NCBI RefSeq assembly: GCF_000238255.3
Contig: NZ_CP011040.1
Span: 186,001-250,000 of the forward strand
Origin: Pseudoalteromonas spongiae UST010723-006
Lineage (GTDB): Bacteria > Pseudomonadota > Gammaproteobacteria > Enterobacterales > Alteromonadaceae
Direction: 5' to 3'
Length of the DNA stretch: 64,000 nucleotides
In this document: piece after piece, positions 27,068 through 38,156 of the stretch
Numbering within the stretch: position 1 is the first letter of the stretch
Layout of the letters: every line of letters starts with the position of its first letter
The notes under the pieces: model-generated
Seen by the model: the letters and a program-made list of their open reading frames with translations, nothing else
Told to the model about the DNA's origin: nothing
The model's database searches: none
Made by a program: the position numbers and the translations under genes

Positions 27068-27750
27068 ACAAATAATGCTTCATCAAATTGGTTAAAATCG
27101 TCAATTGCTGGGTGTTGGTCGCTTTTTTCTTGGTTATCACGCCATAACTGCAAGGTGTGCATGCCCGCACTTTTAGCGGCATCAAGCTCTTCAACGATGT
27201 CGCTTAAAAACAACACCTCAGAGCCTGAAAAGCCAATCTTTTCAAGAATATTGGTATATGAACTTGCGTCTTTTTTACCGCCAACATGGGTATCAAAATA
27301 AACGCTGAACAGCGGGCGAATATCACCATAGTCAGAATGTTCAAACAACAAATGTTGTGCTTTTACCGAGCCAGACGAATAAACAAAAAGGCTTATGCCC
27401 GCGTCTTTTTGCTGGTTTAAAAAGTCATAGGCATCTGGGTAAATATGGCCTGTGAAATCACCTTGTTGATAACCCGTTTGCCAGATTAGTCCTTGCAGTT
27501 GTTTAAGTGGGGTAATTTTTTGATCCGTTGCAATCCAATGTTGCAGTGCATCTATGACCTCAGTAAGGCTGGCGTCTGGTTTGGCAATTTCCGCTTTTAC
27601 TGCATTAATTTGCGTTTTTACCGTGGCATCGTTTTGGTTTTCTTCAACAAATGCAGCAATATGTTTTGCCGCATAGGGAAACAAAATATCTTTTACAAAT
27701 GAAATGCGGGTAATTGTGCCTTCAATATCGGTAATGATGGCTTTAATCAT
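27064..27750 (-). CDS. mtnC: Enolase-phosphatase E1
   Basis: This 228-aa HAD-superfamily enzyme has the N-terminal motif DIEGT (D8, E10), motif II FVYSSGSV, and acidic motif LFLSDIVEELDAA. It enolises 2,3-diketo-5-methylthiopentyl-1-phosphate and removes the phosphate, giving the acireductone. It overlaps mtnB and mtnD by 4 bases each, so the three are translationally coupled. Confidence 0.95.
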   Translation of the reverse strand: MIKAIITDIEGTITRISFVKDILFPYAAKHIAAFVEENQNDATVKTQINAVKAEIAKPDASLTEVIDALQHWIATDQKITPLKQLQGLIWQTGYQQGDFTGHIYPDAYDFLNQQKDAGISLFVYSSGSVKAQHLLFEHSDYGDIRPLFSVYFDTHVGGKKDASSYTNILEKIGFSGSEVLFLSDIVEELDAAKSAGMHTLQLWRDNQEKSDQHPAIDDFNQFDEALFV

Positions 27751-28361
27751 AGTGATGACTCCAACTTAATGCGCTCAAGCTCGCATGCGAATAAAAACTC
27801 CAACCCTTCAATGTGACGACGTGTTTCAGCCACACTGTTGCCCATTGCATATAAACCATGACCGCGAATAAGCACACCATGAACAATTGGCTCTTGCTCG
27901 TGGCGTTTTGCAACAAGTTCCGCCAAGCGGTCAATATCTTGGTCATTATCAAAAATGGCAATAGTAAGCGTACTTTCGTGACTGGTGATGCCGCGTAATG
28001 ATTTTTGCATTTCATAGCCTTGAATTGCCAAGGTATCAGCTTTTATAAAACGCGATAACACAGTGGCGGCTATAGAGTGGGTATGTAATACACATTCAGT
28101 GCTTGGTTGAAGTTGGTACAGTTTTAAATGAAGTGCCGTTTCGGCAGATGGCTTTCCTTGGCCTTTGCAAATAGCGCCTTGCTGATCGAGCTCTAAAAAG
28201 TGTTCAGGGGCAAGGTGTCCTTTATCATGGCCACTTGCGGTCACAACAAATCCCGTGTCTGTTTTAATTGAAAAATTACCACCAGTTGCTGGTACCCAGC
28301 CTTTATCGCTGACCCAACGACCCGCTTCAATCAATGCACTTTTTGCGGCATCATTATGCAT
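27747..28361 (-). CDS. mtnB: Methylthioribulose-1-phosphate dehydratase
   Basis: This 204-aa class II aldolase-fold protein has TGGNFSIK at the N-terminus and zinc-binding H93 and H95 (VLHTHS). A third histidine lies in RGHGLYAMG. It dehydrates methylthioribulose-1-phosphate to the diketo compound used by MtnC. It is first of the mtnB-C-D operon and divergent from the aminotransferase, with a MetJ-like box between. Confidence 0.95.
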   Translation of the reverse strand: MHNDAAKSALIEAGRWVSDKGWVPATGGNFSIKTDTGFVVTASGHDKGHLAPEHFLELDQQGAICKGQGKPSAETALHLKLYQLQPSTECVLHTHSIAATVLSRFIKADTLAIQGYEMQKSLRGITSHESTLTIAIFDNDQDIDRLAELVAKRHEQEPIVHGVLIRGHGLYAMGNSVAETRRHIEGLEFLFACELERIKLESSL

Positions 28362-28395
28362 AATAGGTTACTCGAATATAAAAACTCAAACTTTT

Positions 28396-28411
28396 AGACG
28401 GCTATACATCC
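28396..28411. promoter_or_regulatory. MetJ-like boxes between mtnB and the aminotransferase gene
   Basis: Two adjacent 8-mers occur, AGACGGCT (7 of 8 to the met box AGACGTCT) and ATACATCC (5 of 8). They lie 35 bp before mtnB and about 59 bp before the aminotransferase. The pair resembles the stronger array between mtnK and mtnA. Confidence 0.5.
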
Positions 28412-28469
28412 GTTTTCGGCAATGATAGCATCGCTTTTGTTAAAGCACCATCAAGATTAGAGGTATCGT

Positions 28470-29609
28470 GTGCAAAGTAAATTACCAAATTTAGGCGTCA
28501 GTATTTTTTCGCAAATGACCGCATTGGCAAATGAGCATCAAGCGCTTAATTTATCACAAGGTTTTCCAGAGTTTGATACGCCAGAGGCGCTTAAAAACAA
28601 ACTTAATTTTTACAGCGCACAAGGATTTAACCAATATTCGCCATCCAGTGGTGTACCCGCATTACAACAACAAATTGCTGATTTGGTGTTGCGAAAATAC
28701 GCTTTAACGATTTCACCAGAGGCATCGGTAACCGTTACATCAGGTGCAACTGAGGCGCTTTATGTCGCAATTCAAGCTCTCGTCAGCCAAAATGATGAAG
28801 TGATTGTGTTTGACCCTGCCTATGATTCTTACCAGCCAGCGATTGAACTTGCCGGTGGTAAAGCGGTTCATATCGCGTTAACTGCACCAAATTACCAAAT
28901 AGATTGGCAGCAGGTCGCCGGCGCAATTACCGATAAAACCAAAGCGATTATTATTAATTCGCCACATAACCCAAGTACTAAAACGCTAAAACAAGCAGAC
29001 ATTAATGCGTTAACGCTACTGCTTGAACAGCATGATTTGTACCTCATCAGCGATGAAGTTTACGAGCATATTTGCTTTGATGGCGCCACACATTTAAGTG
29101 CGCTTGGCGATGACGTACTGTTTGCCCGCAGTTTTGTGGTATCGAGTTTTGGTAAAACCTTCCACTGCACAGGGTGGAAAATGGGTTACTGTGTGGCTCC
29201 TGAAAAGCTGATGGTGGAGTTTCGTAAAATTCACCAGTATGTGACGTTTTCTAGTTTTACCCCTGCGCAACTGGCATTAGCCGACATGCTTAAAGAGCAG
29301 CCAAACCATGTTGATGAATTAAGTGCGTTTTATCAGCATAAGCGCGATGTGTTAACTAATGCATTAGCAAATAGCCGTTTTACACTGTTACCAAGTGAAG
29401 GTACCTATTTTTTACTGCTTGATTACTCCGCCATCTCAGAGTTAGATGATGTGGCATTTTGCGAATATTTAGTAAAAGAAGTTGGTGTTGCTGCGATTCC
29501 TCTTAGTGTGTTTTATGAAAATGCCCCCGGCGACCGTGTGATTCGTTTATGTTTTGCTAAGGAAGACGCCACCTTAATCGCCGCAGCGGAGAAGTTATGT
29601 CAGCTATAA
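28470..29609 (+). CDS. Methionine aminotransferase (YbdL-like, fold type I PLP enzyme)
   Basis: The 379-aa product starts with GTG (GAGG upstream). It has LSQGFPEFDTP at the N-terminus, TSGATEAL (phosphate loop) and NSPHNPS. DEVYEHI carries the cofactor Asp and Tyr. The Schiff-base Lys is in SSFGKTFHCTGWKMGY, and RLCFAKED holds the substrate Arg. It is closest in pattern to E. coli YbdL, which uses methionine. In this setting it should transaminate 2-keto-4-methylthiobutyrate to methionine, the last salvage step, probably with glutamine as donor. It overlaps the omega-amidase gene by 13 bases. Confidence 0.9.
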   Translation: MQSKLPNLGVSIFSQMTALANEHQALNLSQGFPEFDTPEALKNKLNFYSAQGFNQYSPSSGVPALQQQIADLVLRKYALTISPEASVTVTSGATEALYVAIQALVSQNDEVIVFDPAYDSYQPAIELAGGKAVHIALTAPNYQIDWQQVAGAITDKTKAIIINSPHNPSTKTLKQADINALTLLLEQHDLYLISDEVYEHICFDGATHLSALGDDVLFARSFVVSSFGKTFHCTGWKMGYCVAPEKLMVEFRKIHQYVTFSSFTPAQLALADMLKEQPNHVDELSAFYQHKRDVLTNALANSRFTLLPSEGTYFLLLDYSAISELDDVAFCEYLVKEVGVAAIPLSVFYENAPGDRVIRLCFAKEDATLIAAAEKLCQL

Positions 29610-30388
29610 ATAGCAGCTTAAACGTCGCGTTAGTGCAAAGTGATATTGCATGGCTAGACGTTAATAAAAATTTAAACACCTTGAGCGAACAACTGAGCAA
29701 TCTAGAGTCGGTTGATTTAATTTTACTGCCCGAAACTTTTGCTACTGGTTTTGCCATTAATTTAGATGTCGCAGAGCCAAGGCAAGGGCCAATTTTAGAT
29801 TGGATGTTGGCACAAGCAAAACGCTTAAATGCGGTAGTGGCAGGCTCAGTGTTAGTGAACCAACAAGGTAAAAAAGCGAACCGCTTTTACTGGTGTTGGC
29901 CAAATGGCGCGGTGGAATTTTACGATAAACGCCATCTGTTTTGTTTAGGTAACGAAGGTGATTTTGTTAATGCCGGTGTTGAGCGAAAAATCATTAGTAT
30001 CAATGGTTTTAGGTTGTTGCCACAGGTGTGCTACGACTTACGTTTTCCGGTATTTCAGCGTAGTCGCAACGATTACGATGTGATGGTTAATGTGGCAAAC
30101 TGGCCTGCTGCACGTCGTCGTATTTGGGATACTTTGCTGCAAGCTAGAGCAATTGAAAATCAATGCTATGTACTTGCTGCCAATCGTGTCGGTGATGATG
30201 GCAATGGAGTTGCACATAATGGCGGTACAGCTGCCTATGATTTTACGGGTGAAACGCTCGTTGCCGCCGAGGATAACCAAGCGCAAGTAATCACAATTGA
30301 ACTGACGAAATCGGCGTTAACTCAGTTTAAAGAGAAGTTTCCAGCCCATCTTGATGCGGACCAATTTACACTGCCTAATATTAAGTAG
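29597..30388 (+). CDS. Omega-amidase (YafV/Nit2-like carbon-nitrogen hydrolase)
   Basis: This 263-aa nitrilase-superfamily enzyme has the catalytic triad visible: Glu in LILLPETFATGF, Lys in EFYDKRHLF and Cys in LLPQVCYDLRFP. It hydrolyses alpha-ketoglutaramate to alpha-ketoglutarate and ammonia. That makes glutamine-dependent transamination irreversible, which explains the 13-base overlap with the aminotransferase. The pair forms the last unit of methionine salvage. Confidence 0.9.
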   Translation: MSAINSSLNVALVQSDIAWLDVNKNLNTLSEQLSNLESVDLILLPETFATGFAINLDVAEPRQGPILDWMLAQAKRLNAVVAGSVLVNQQGKKANRFYWCWPNGAVEFYDKRHLFCLGNEGDFVNAGVERKIISINGFRLLPQVCYDLRFPVFQRSRNDYDVMVNVANWPAARRRIWDTLLQARAIENQCYVLAANRVGDDGNGVAHNGGTAAYDFTGETLVAAEDNQAQVITIELTKSALTQFKEKFPAHLDADQFTLPNIK

Positions 30389-30494
30389 GCAAACGTGAGT
30401 TTGGTTACCACTCGTTAGGCAATGTTTGTTTTATTAAACCTAAAAGCTGTTTTAAGCGTAATAATTTTATAGCTCAAAACAGTTTAGGTGTTCA

Positions 30495-31025
30495 ATGAAA
30501 TCGTCTCTTGCTACAGGTTTGTTGTTTATGGCAGCAAACGCTCACGCTAATATAAATCTTAACCAACTTGAATGGATGGTGATAAACGACTCGGTGATGG
30601 GAGGCGTTTCAAATAGCCGCGTAATTGTTGGCGATAACAATTTAACGTTTAAAGGCGATGTGTCACTTGCCAATAATGGTGGTTTTGCATCATTTCGAGC
30701 GCCTATTTCATTTGAGAATACCAATGTTGATTCCCTTAGTTTTAAGGTTGTAGGTGATGGCAAACAATACCAACTGCGCTTGCGGGTAGATGGATATTAC
30801 GACGGCCCTGCGTTTGTTTATCACTTTAAAACTAAGGCAGGTAAAGAACATACTTTTAATTTATCCGAACAAGACTTTGTTTTAATGTTTCGCGGTAGGC
30901 AGTTTGAGTCGGACTATCAACTTCGTTTTGATGATGTACGCTCGCTTGGTTTTATGATTAGTAATAAACAAGCAGGTGATTTTAGTTTGCAGGTAAAGCA
31001 CATAGCACTATTACAAAAAGTGTAG
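30495..31025 (+). CDS. Exported CIA30-family protein
   Basis: The 176-aa product has a signal peptide (about 1-18, ANAHA). It then has a single CIA30 (NDUFAF1-like) jelly-roll domain: WMVINDSVMGGVSNS at the start, GGFASFR in the middle, and SLGFMISNKQAGDFSLQVK at the end. In eukaryotes the family assists complex I assembly. The bacterial periplasmic forms have no proven role and look like carbohydrate-binding folds. It is monocistronic, followed by a strong terminator. Confidence 0.85.
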   Translation: MKSSLATGLLFMAANAHANINLNQLEWMVINDSVMGGVSNSRVIVGDNNLTFKGDVSLANNGGFASFRAPISFENTNVDSLSFKVVGDGKQYQLRLRVDGYYDGPAFVYHFKTKAGKEHTFNLSEQDFVLMFRGRQFESDYQLRFDDVRSLGFMISNKQAGDFSLQVKHIALLQKV

Positions 31026-31155
31026 TTATCGTAGAGCCGTTAATTTTAGGTTAAGTTTACTATTGGCATACTAGCCACAAATTCAACGAATTGTTTTTTA
31101 GAATTTGTTCAAAGTTAGTTTTCCCAAGTAGTTGTTTTACACAAGTACACCATTT

Positions 31156-31184
31156 GCCCACAACCTTTTGTGGGCTTTTTTTTT
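31156..31184 (+). terminator. Terminator of the CIA30 gene
   Basis: Perfect stem GCCCACAA/TTGTGGGC with a CCTT loop, followed by nine T residues. Confidence 0.88.
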
Positions 31185-31190
31185 GGCTAT

Positions 31191-31214
31191 AAAAAAGGCG
31201 CTAAATGCGCCTTT
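31191..31214 (-). terminator. Terminator of the periplasmic katG
   Basis: Stem AAAGGCGC/GCGCCTTT with a five-base loop. On the minus strand it is followed by six T residues and lies 22 bases past the katG stop. Confidence 0.8.
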
Positions 31215-31235
31215 GTTTGATTGTAGCTTCACTCA

Positions 31236-33503
31236 TTATTTAATATCAAAACGGTCAAGTTGCATTACTTTTGTCCATGCTTTTACAAAGTCGTTTACAA
31301 AACGTTCTTTCGAATTATCAAACGCATATACTTCAGCAACAGCACGTAACTCAGATGAAGAACCAAAGATTAAATCAACCGGTGTCGCTGTGTATTTAAC
31401 GGCGCCAGTTTTACGGTCTTTACCTTGGTAGACATCGCCTGCTTTTTGCCACTGAGTAGACATATCAAGCAAGTTGACAAAAAAGTCATTGTTTAGTGTG
31501 TCTTTTTTATCTGTAAATACACCGTTGGTTGAGCCATCTGTATTGGTATTTAGCACGCGCATACCGCCAACTAATACCGTCATTTCAGGTACCGTTAATG
31601 CAAGCTGGTCTGCTTTATCTACTAAGGCGTCGGTTGGTGATTTGTAATAACCTTTTTCATAGTAGTTTCTAAAACCATCAGCACTTGGTTGAAGTAACGA
31701 AAATGAGTTTACATCCGTTTGTGCTTGGGTTGCATCACCGCGTCCTGCCACAAATGGCACGCTTACTATAACCCCTGCATTTTTAGCTGCTTTTTCAACT
31801 GCAGCTGCACCGCCGAGTACTATCATATCAGCAAGTGAAATTTTGCTGCGACCAAAAGTACGGTCATTAAATTCATCTTTAATTTCAGTCAGTTTGGCAA
31901 TCACTTTCGCAGTTTGTGCTGGGTTATTTACTTGCCAATCTTTTTGCGGCGCCAGTGCAATACGTGCACCATTTGCACCACCGCGCATATCAGAATCCCG
32001 GTAGCTTGATGCTGAAGCCCATGCGGTTGCTACGAGTTCCGATACTGACAGGCCTGAATCTAAAATTTGCGCTTTTAGTTTTTTAACGTCTTTATCACTT
32101 ACTAGTTTGTAATTTGGCTTGTCGATAGGATCTTGCCAAATATGCGCTTGTTTTGGATATTCGTCACCTAAGTAATTATCAAGTGGACCCATATCGCGGT
32201 GGGTTAATTTAAACCACGCTTTGGCAAATGCGAGGCGGTATTCTTCAGGATCTGCCAGGAAGCGCTCTGCAATTTTGCGGTATTCTGGGTCAAATTTTAA
32301 CGCCAAATCTGCTGTATTCATCACAGGTGGATTGTACTTGCCCTTAACGTGTGCATCTGGAACTGACTTATGTAACGACTCATCGGTAGGGACCCAAATA
32401 ATCGCACCCGCAGGGCTACGTGATTGTTTCCACTCAAAATTAAGTAAGTTTGATAGGTATAGTGATGTCCACTTTGTTGGTGCTTGTGTCCATGCACCTT
32501 CTAACCCGCTTGTCACGGTGTCTTCCGAGTGGCCTTTACCGCATTTGTTTTTCCAGCCAAAACCTTGCTGCTCAATTGGCGCTGCACCCGGTTCTTTCTC
32601 TAAACACTTATTCGCTTTGTGAGCGCCGTGCATTTTACCAAAGGTGTGACCACCTGCGATAAGAGCAAGCGTTTCTTCATCGTTCATTGCCATACGTGCA
32701 AATGATTCGCGAATATTTTTAGCTGAGCCAAGTGGATCGGGTACGCCACCTGGGCCTTCGGGGTTTACGTAAATTAAGCCCATATGGACAGCAGCCAGTG
32801 GGCGCTTTAATTTGCCATCGCTATCGCGACGATCGCTTGCTAACATTTCAACTTCTGGTCCCCAGTAAACCATATCCGGCTCCCAGTCATCATCCCGACC
32901 GGCAGCAAAACCGTAAGTTTTAAAACCCATGTTTTCTAACGCTACGTTACCTGCAAGTACGATTAAGTCACCCCAAGAGATAAGCTCACCGTATTTCTGC
33001 TTAACAGGCCACAGTAAGCGACGTGCTTTATCTAGGTTACCGTTATCTGGCCAGCTGTTTAATGGGTTGAAGCGTTGTTGACCACCGCCTGCGCCACCTC
33101 GGCCATCAAGCGTGCGGTAAGTCCCCGCAGCATGCCAAGTCATACGAATAAAAAACGGGCCATAGTTACCCCAGTCGGCAGGCCACCATTCTTGTGAGTC
33201 AGTAAGCACAAAATCGATGTCCTTTTTAAGCGCATCCATATCAAGCTGTGTAAACGCTTTTTTATAATTAAAGTCTTCACCTAATGGGTTTGAGCGAACA
33301 TCGTGATCGCGAAGTGGTGTTAAATCGAGTTGATTTGGCCACCAAAATAGGTTTGATTTCGCTTGGTTAGGCATTACTTTGCCCATGCCAATTGCGCCTT
33401 TTGGCTTGCTCATTGTGTCTTTAGCAAATGCGGATGTTGCGCCTAAAGATAGTGCTACAACAGCGGCAATAGAAGTATATTTTAATATCTGAATGGATTT
33501 CAT
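31236..33503 (-). CDS. katG: Catalase-peroxidase with signal peptide (periplasmic KatG)
   Basis: This 755-aa haem enzyme has a clear signal peptide (1-27, cleavage after TSAFA). The distal haem residues R120, W123 and H124 lie in RMTWHAAG. The cross-link partners are in the YVNPEG loop and downstream Met region. The proximal His is in [12 protein letters not shown] second, degenerate peroxidase-like half completes the family length. It decomposes H2O2 and acts as a peroxidase, here in the periplasm. It is divergent from oxyR, 330 bp away. A second katG, without signal peptide, lies beyond oxyR. Confidence 0.95.
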   Translation of the reverse strand: MKSIQILKYTSIAAVVALSLGATSAFAKDTMSKPKGAIGMGKVMPNQAKSNLFWWPNQLDLTPLRDHDVRSNPLGEDFNYKKAFTQLDMDALKKDIDFVLTDSQEWWPADWGNYGPFFIRMTWHAAGTYRTLDGRGGAGGGQQRFNPLNSWPDNGNLDKARRLLWPVKQKYGELISWGDLIVLAGNVALENMGFKTYGFAAGRDDDWEPDMVYWGPEVEMLASDRRDSDGKLKRPLAAVHMGLIYVNPEGPGGVPDPLGSAKNIRESFARMAMNDEETLALIAGGHTFGKMHGAHKANKCLEKEPGAAPIEQQGFGWKNKCGKGHSEDTVTSGLEGAWTQAPTKWTSLYLSNLLNFEWKQSRSPAGAIIWVPTDESLHKSVPDAHVKGKYNPPVMNTADLALKFDPEYRKIAERFLADPEEYRLAFAKAWFKLTHRDMGPLDNYLGDEYPKQAHIWQDPIDKPNYKLVSDKDVKKLKAQILDSGLSVSELVATAWASASSYRDSDMRGGANGARIALAPQKDWQVNNPAQTAKVIAKLTEIKDEFNDRTFGRSKISLADMIVLGGAAAVEKAAKNAGVIVSVPFVAGRGDATQAQTDVNSFSLLQPSADGFRNYYEKGYYKSPTDALVDKADQLALTVPEMTVLVGGMRVLNTNTDGSTNGVFTDKKDTLNNDFFVNLLDMSTQWQKAGDVYQGKDRKTGAVKYTATPVDLIFGSSSELRAVAEVYAFDNSKERFVNDFVKAWTKVMQLDRFDIK

Positions 33504-33833
33504 TTTTGAATTCCCCTTATTATTTATGGGTGTATTAACGCAGCTAAGTATAGGGAGGAAATCAAATAACTAAATTTGATAATAACTAAGTTGATATTCG
33601 TTTTTTTAGATTGTTGTTGTGTAAATACTTTCCTTGCCACATTGATTTTGAAAACGCTAATCAAAAAAACATATGATCACCATCGGTATTTTTGAATAAT
33701 GTCTTAAGATATTGATTTTTAGTTTCTTTTGTTTTTATTTGGTAGTGAGTGAAAGAAACGACCGAGTTAGAGATATGGTCATTTCGTATAAATTGATTAT
33801 TATTTAAAAAACATTCGATTTATAAGAACTACA
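33504..33833. promoter_or_regulatory. katG-oxyR divergent intergenic region
   Basis: This 330-bp AT-rich stretch holds the divergent promoters. Apart from the repeat at 33561-33595, no further structure was recognised. Confidence 0.5.
33561..33595. promoter_or_regulatory. LysR-type operator candidate upstream of periplasmic katG
   Basis: ATCAAA-N8-TTTGAT is an inverted repeat overlapping two tandem near-identical units (AATAACTAAATTTGAT at 33565, AATAACTAAGTTGAT at 33581). Position, 58-92 bp before katG, and symmetry suit an OxyR site. The E. coli-type ATAG-N7-CTAT spacing is not clear. Confidence 0.45.
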
Positions 33834-34742
33834 ATGATCTCACTGAAACAGCTTCATTACGCCTTAGCCGTTGAAAAAACGCTACATTTTAAAAAGGCTG
33901 CGGACAATTGCCACGTATCGCAATCCACGCTTAGTACCGCGGTACATGAGCTAGAAAAACAATTAGGTGTGGTTATTTTTGAGCGTAACAATAAACATGT
34001 GTTTATTACCGACGAAGGCAAGTTAATTCTTGAAAAAGCCAAGCGCATTAAACTTGAAGTAGACGAACTGACGTTGCTGGCAAAGTCCAATAAAGCGCCG
34101 CTAGCAAGCCCGATGACGATTGGTGTGATACCTACAATTGGCCCTTTTTTACTGCCAAAGGTATTGCCAAAAGTGCGCACTGAATACAGCAACTTTAAGC
34201 TGAAAATCGTTGAAGACCAATCACATGTGTTGGTTGAAAAACTGCGCGAAGGTGAGCTTGATGCTGCAATTTTAGCCTTGCCATACGATATTGACGGTTT
34301 AATGGCATTTAATTTTTGGCAAGAAGACTTTTACTGGGTGAGTCATAAAGACGAATGTTCACTAAATTTGCGTGAAATTACCACCAATGAGTTTGATCTC
34401 GACAAATTAATGTTGCTAAAAGATGGCCACTGTTTAAAAGAACATGCACTAGCGGCATGTAAATTAGAAAACACCAACAACGACAATCAACTAGACTCAA
34501 CCAGTTTACACACATTAATTCAAATGGTTGCCGGTAAATTAGGCACAACCTTAGTACCTCAAATGGCCCTTGATCAACTCGTGAAAAACGAAGGTGAGCT
34601 GGCTGCGGTACATTTAAACGAGCCAGGTCCGCATCGCACGATAGCACTTGTGGTAAGGCCTAATTACGTAAGAACCAATGATATTGTGCTACTACAGCAA
34701 CTTTTTGAAAATGAGTTAAAAGATAAATGCTATACAGGTTAA
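33834..34742 (+). CDS. oxyR: Hydrogen-peroxide-responsive LysR-type regulator
   Basis: The 302-aa product has an N-terminal winged helix-turn-helix (about 4-62, FKKAADNCHVSQSTLSTAVHELE) and a LysR effector domain. It has the OxyR redox pair C200 and C209 in KDGHCLKEHALAAC, aligning with E. coli C199 and C208. H2O2 oxidises the pair to a disulfide, changing DNA binding and activating katG and other defence genes. It sits between two katG genes, which are its likely targets. Confidence 0.95.
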   Translation: MISLKQLHYALAVEKTLHFKKAADNCHVSQSTLSTAVHELEKQLGVVIFERNNKHVFITDEGKLILEKAKRIKLEVDELTLLAKSNKAPLASPMTIGVIPTIGPFLLPKVLPKVRTEYSNFKLKIVEDQSHVLVEKLREGELDAAILALPYDIDGLMAFNFWQEDFYWVSHKDECSLNLREITTNEFDLDKLMLLKDGHCLKEHALAACKLENTNNDNQLDSTSLHTLIQMVAGKLGTTLVPQMALDQLVKNEGELAAVHLNEPGPHRTIALVVRPNYVRTNDIVLLQQLFENELKDKCYTG

Positions 34743-37260
<2,518 letters not shown>

Positions 37261-37278
37261 CATTTCGCCTAATAAAAA

Positions 37279-37307
37279 AGCCTTTCTATTTAATTGATAG
37301 AAAGGCT
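37279..37307 (-). terminator. Terminator of the left small-peptide cassette
   Basis: An 11-bp stem AGCCTTTCTAT/ATAGAAAGGCT with a 7-base loop. The stop codon of the 16-codon frame (37306-37308) overlaps the stem. A-rich flanks also make it usable for katG on the plus strand. Confidence 0.75.
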
Positions 37308-37356
37308 ATTTTAACTGTTTTCTGAAGATATAAATTAGCTTTTTGGTTTTTGTCAT
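37306..37356 (-). CDS. Sixteen-residue basic peptide, third gene of left cassette
   Basis: The frame encodes MTKTKKLIYIFRKQLK. An AGGA lies 9 bases before this ATG; an ATG six bases earlier is too close to it. The counterpart in the other copy reads MTKTQIMFYTFKKQTK, so length, start, MTKT, an aromatic-x-F-basic-K-Q core and terminal K are kept while other residues changed. That pattern favours translation. It follows the 44-aa frame by 25 bases. It is cationic and amphipathic; function unknown. Confidence 0.45.
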   Translation of the reverse strand: MTKTKKLIYIFRKQLK

Positions 37357-37381
37357 AGGCATATTTCCTAATAATGTGAAT

Positions 37382-37516
37382 TTATTTAAAAAGTAAGTAA
37401 CTACCACCTACGGCTACACCTGTTACAATTGCAGCTGTCATACCTGCGGTTACTAAACCAACTACCACAAATGCAGTAAGTGCTGTGGTCATTCCAATAT
37501 CAAACACGTTGCTCAT
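37382..37516 (-). CDS. Small Gly/Ala-rich hydrophobic peptide (44 aa), second gene of left cassette
   Basis: GGAG lies 7-8 bases before the ATG. The peptide starts MSNVFDIGM, then has a continuous hydrophobic core with FVVVGLVTAGMTAAI and GVAVGG, and ends YLLFK. It shares the pattern FVVxGLVTAGMTxAI with the 46-aa peptide encoded 25 bases upstream, so the two are paralogues. The GxxxG motif (GVAVG) suits helix-helix packing in membranes. No signal peptide or double-glycine leader is seen. It resembles two-component pore peptides in outline only; no known family was recognised. Confidence 0.65.
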   Translation of the reverse strand: MSNVFDIGMTTALTAFVVVGLVTAGMTAAIVTGVAVGGSYLLFK

Positions 37517-37541
37517 TTTTTATCTCCGATGCGAATTACGA

Positions 37542-37682
37542 TTATTTAGTTAACATGTATGTGCCGCCAATTGCTGCACCGGCCATAATTGCGGTTGTCA
37601 TGCCAGCTGTTACAAGACCAGCTACTACAAATGTTGTTAAACCAGCTGCCATTAAAATCTCGATTGCGTTTGATGTATTCAT
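37542..37682 (-). CDS. Small Gly/Ala-rich hydrophobic peptide (46 aa), first gene of left cassette
   Basis: AAGGA lies about 10 bases before the ATG. The product begins MNTSNAIEILMAAGLTT, runs into the shared core FVVAGLVTAGMTTAI, then GAAIGG and ends YMLTK. It is almost wholly hydrophobic with Gly, Ala and Thr at helix-packing spacing (GAAIG is a GxxxG). The other copy (38804-38944) is the same except Met to Leu after TTAI. Two nucleotide differences in 141, one silent, point to recent duplication or gene conversion. Function unknown. Confidence 0.65.
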   Translation of the reverse strand: MNTSNAIEILMAAGLTTFVVAGLVTAGMTTAIMAGAAIGGTYMLTK

Positions 37683-37837
37683 TGTTCAATTTCCTTTAAG
37701 TTTGAGTAAAGCGTGTTGCTTGAGTTAAATAATAGGCAATTGAGATGAGGAATCTTTTGCTTTGTGATTTTTGGTCAATCGTGGTGATATTTGGTTTTAT
37801 TAAGTGATGAATGATTTTGAATTGAAGGAGAGTTGCT

Positions 37838-37864
37838 ATGTTGCGATACTTTTTCAAAAGGTAA
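37838..37864 (+). other. Eight-codon frame with strong ribosome-binding site, then a hairpin
   Basis: GAAGGAG lies 7 bases before an ATG that reads MLRYFFKR and stops. A hairpin (37876-37895) follows 11 bases later. It looks like a leader or attenuator, but no plus-strand gene follows. It has no equivalent next to the other cassette copy. Weak evidence. Confidence 0.25.
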
Positions 37865-37875
37865 TTTACAATAAA

Positions 37876-37895
37876 AAGGTGCTCTAAAGCACCTT
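37876..37895. terminator. Hairpin downstream of the 42-aa membrane protein gene
   Basis: Perfect stem AAGGTGCT/AGCACCTT with a CTAA loop; on the minus strand it is followed by TTTTTAT. It lies about 130 bases after the 42-aa gene. Confidence 0.7.
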
Positions 37896-38027
37896 GTTGC
37901 GTTTTATAATTGCGCTAAACGCAGTTAGTTTTAGGTTTATCCAAGCATACTCGTCAGCCACGAAGGTTGTGAGTGCCAGTGATGTGTTATTTATGGGGCG
38001 TTAGGCTGCTTTTATATTTTTTGTTTA

Positions 38028-38156
38028 TTAACGCATCGCAAAGTTTACAAACACGGCTGTTAGCATAAACCCCACACCGACAATAAAGCCTATTAACGTA
38101 GCTTTTACTAAGGTCGATTTTTTGTTTTCTTCTGTTTTTTCTAGTTTATCGCTCAT
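38028..38156 (-). CDS. Small single-pass membrane protein (42 aa) between the two cassettes
   Basis: The frame has AGGGA about 10 bases before the ATG. A charged, Lys/Glu-rich cytoplasmic head (MSDKLEKTEENKKSTLVK) is followed by one transmembrane helix (TLIGFIVGVGFMLTAVFVNF) ending in AMR. The helix carries a GxxxG motif (GFIVG). It is unrelated in sequence to the cassette peptides. Being encoded in the same direction between two copies, it may belong to the same system, for example as an immunity or anchor protein; that is speculation. Confidence 0.6.
   Translation of the reverse strand: MSDKLEKTEENKKSTLVKATLIGFIVGVGFMLTAVFVNFAMR

Larger units (their letters stand above)
37271..37797. repeat. 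Cassette repeat, left copy (three small peptide genes)
   Basis: This stretch is duplicated at 38512-39056. Conserved parts are the promoter-side segment (37683-37797, including GGTCAA, a TTGACC -35-like hexamer on the minus strand), three small frames and the hairpin. The first frame differs by only two bases between copies; the second and third are more diverged. Confidence 0.85.
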
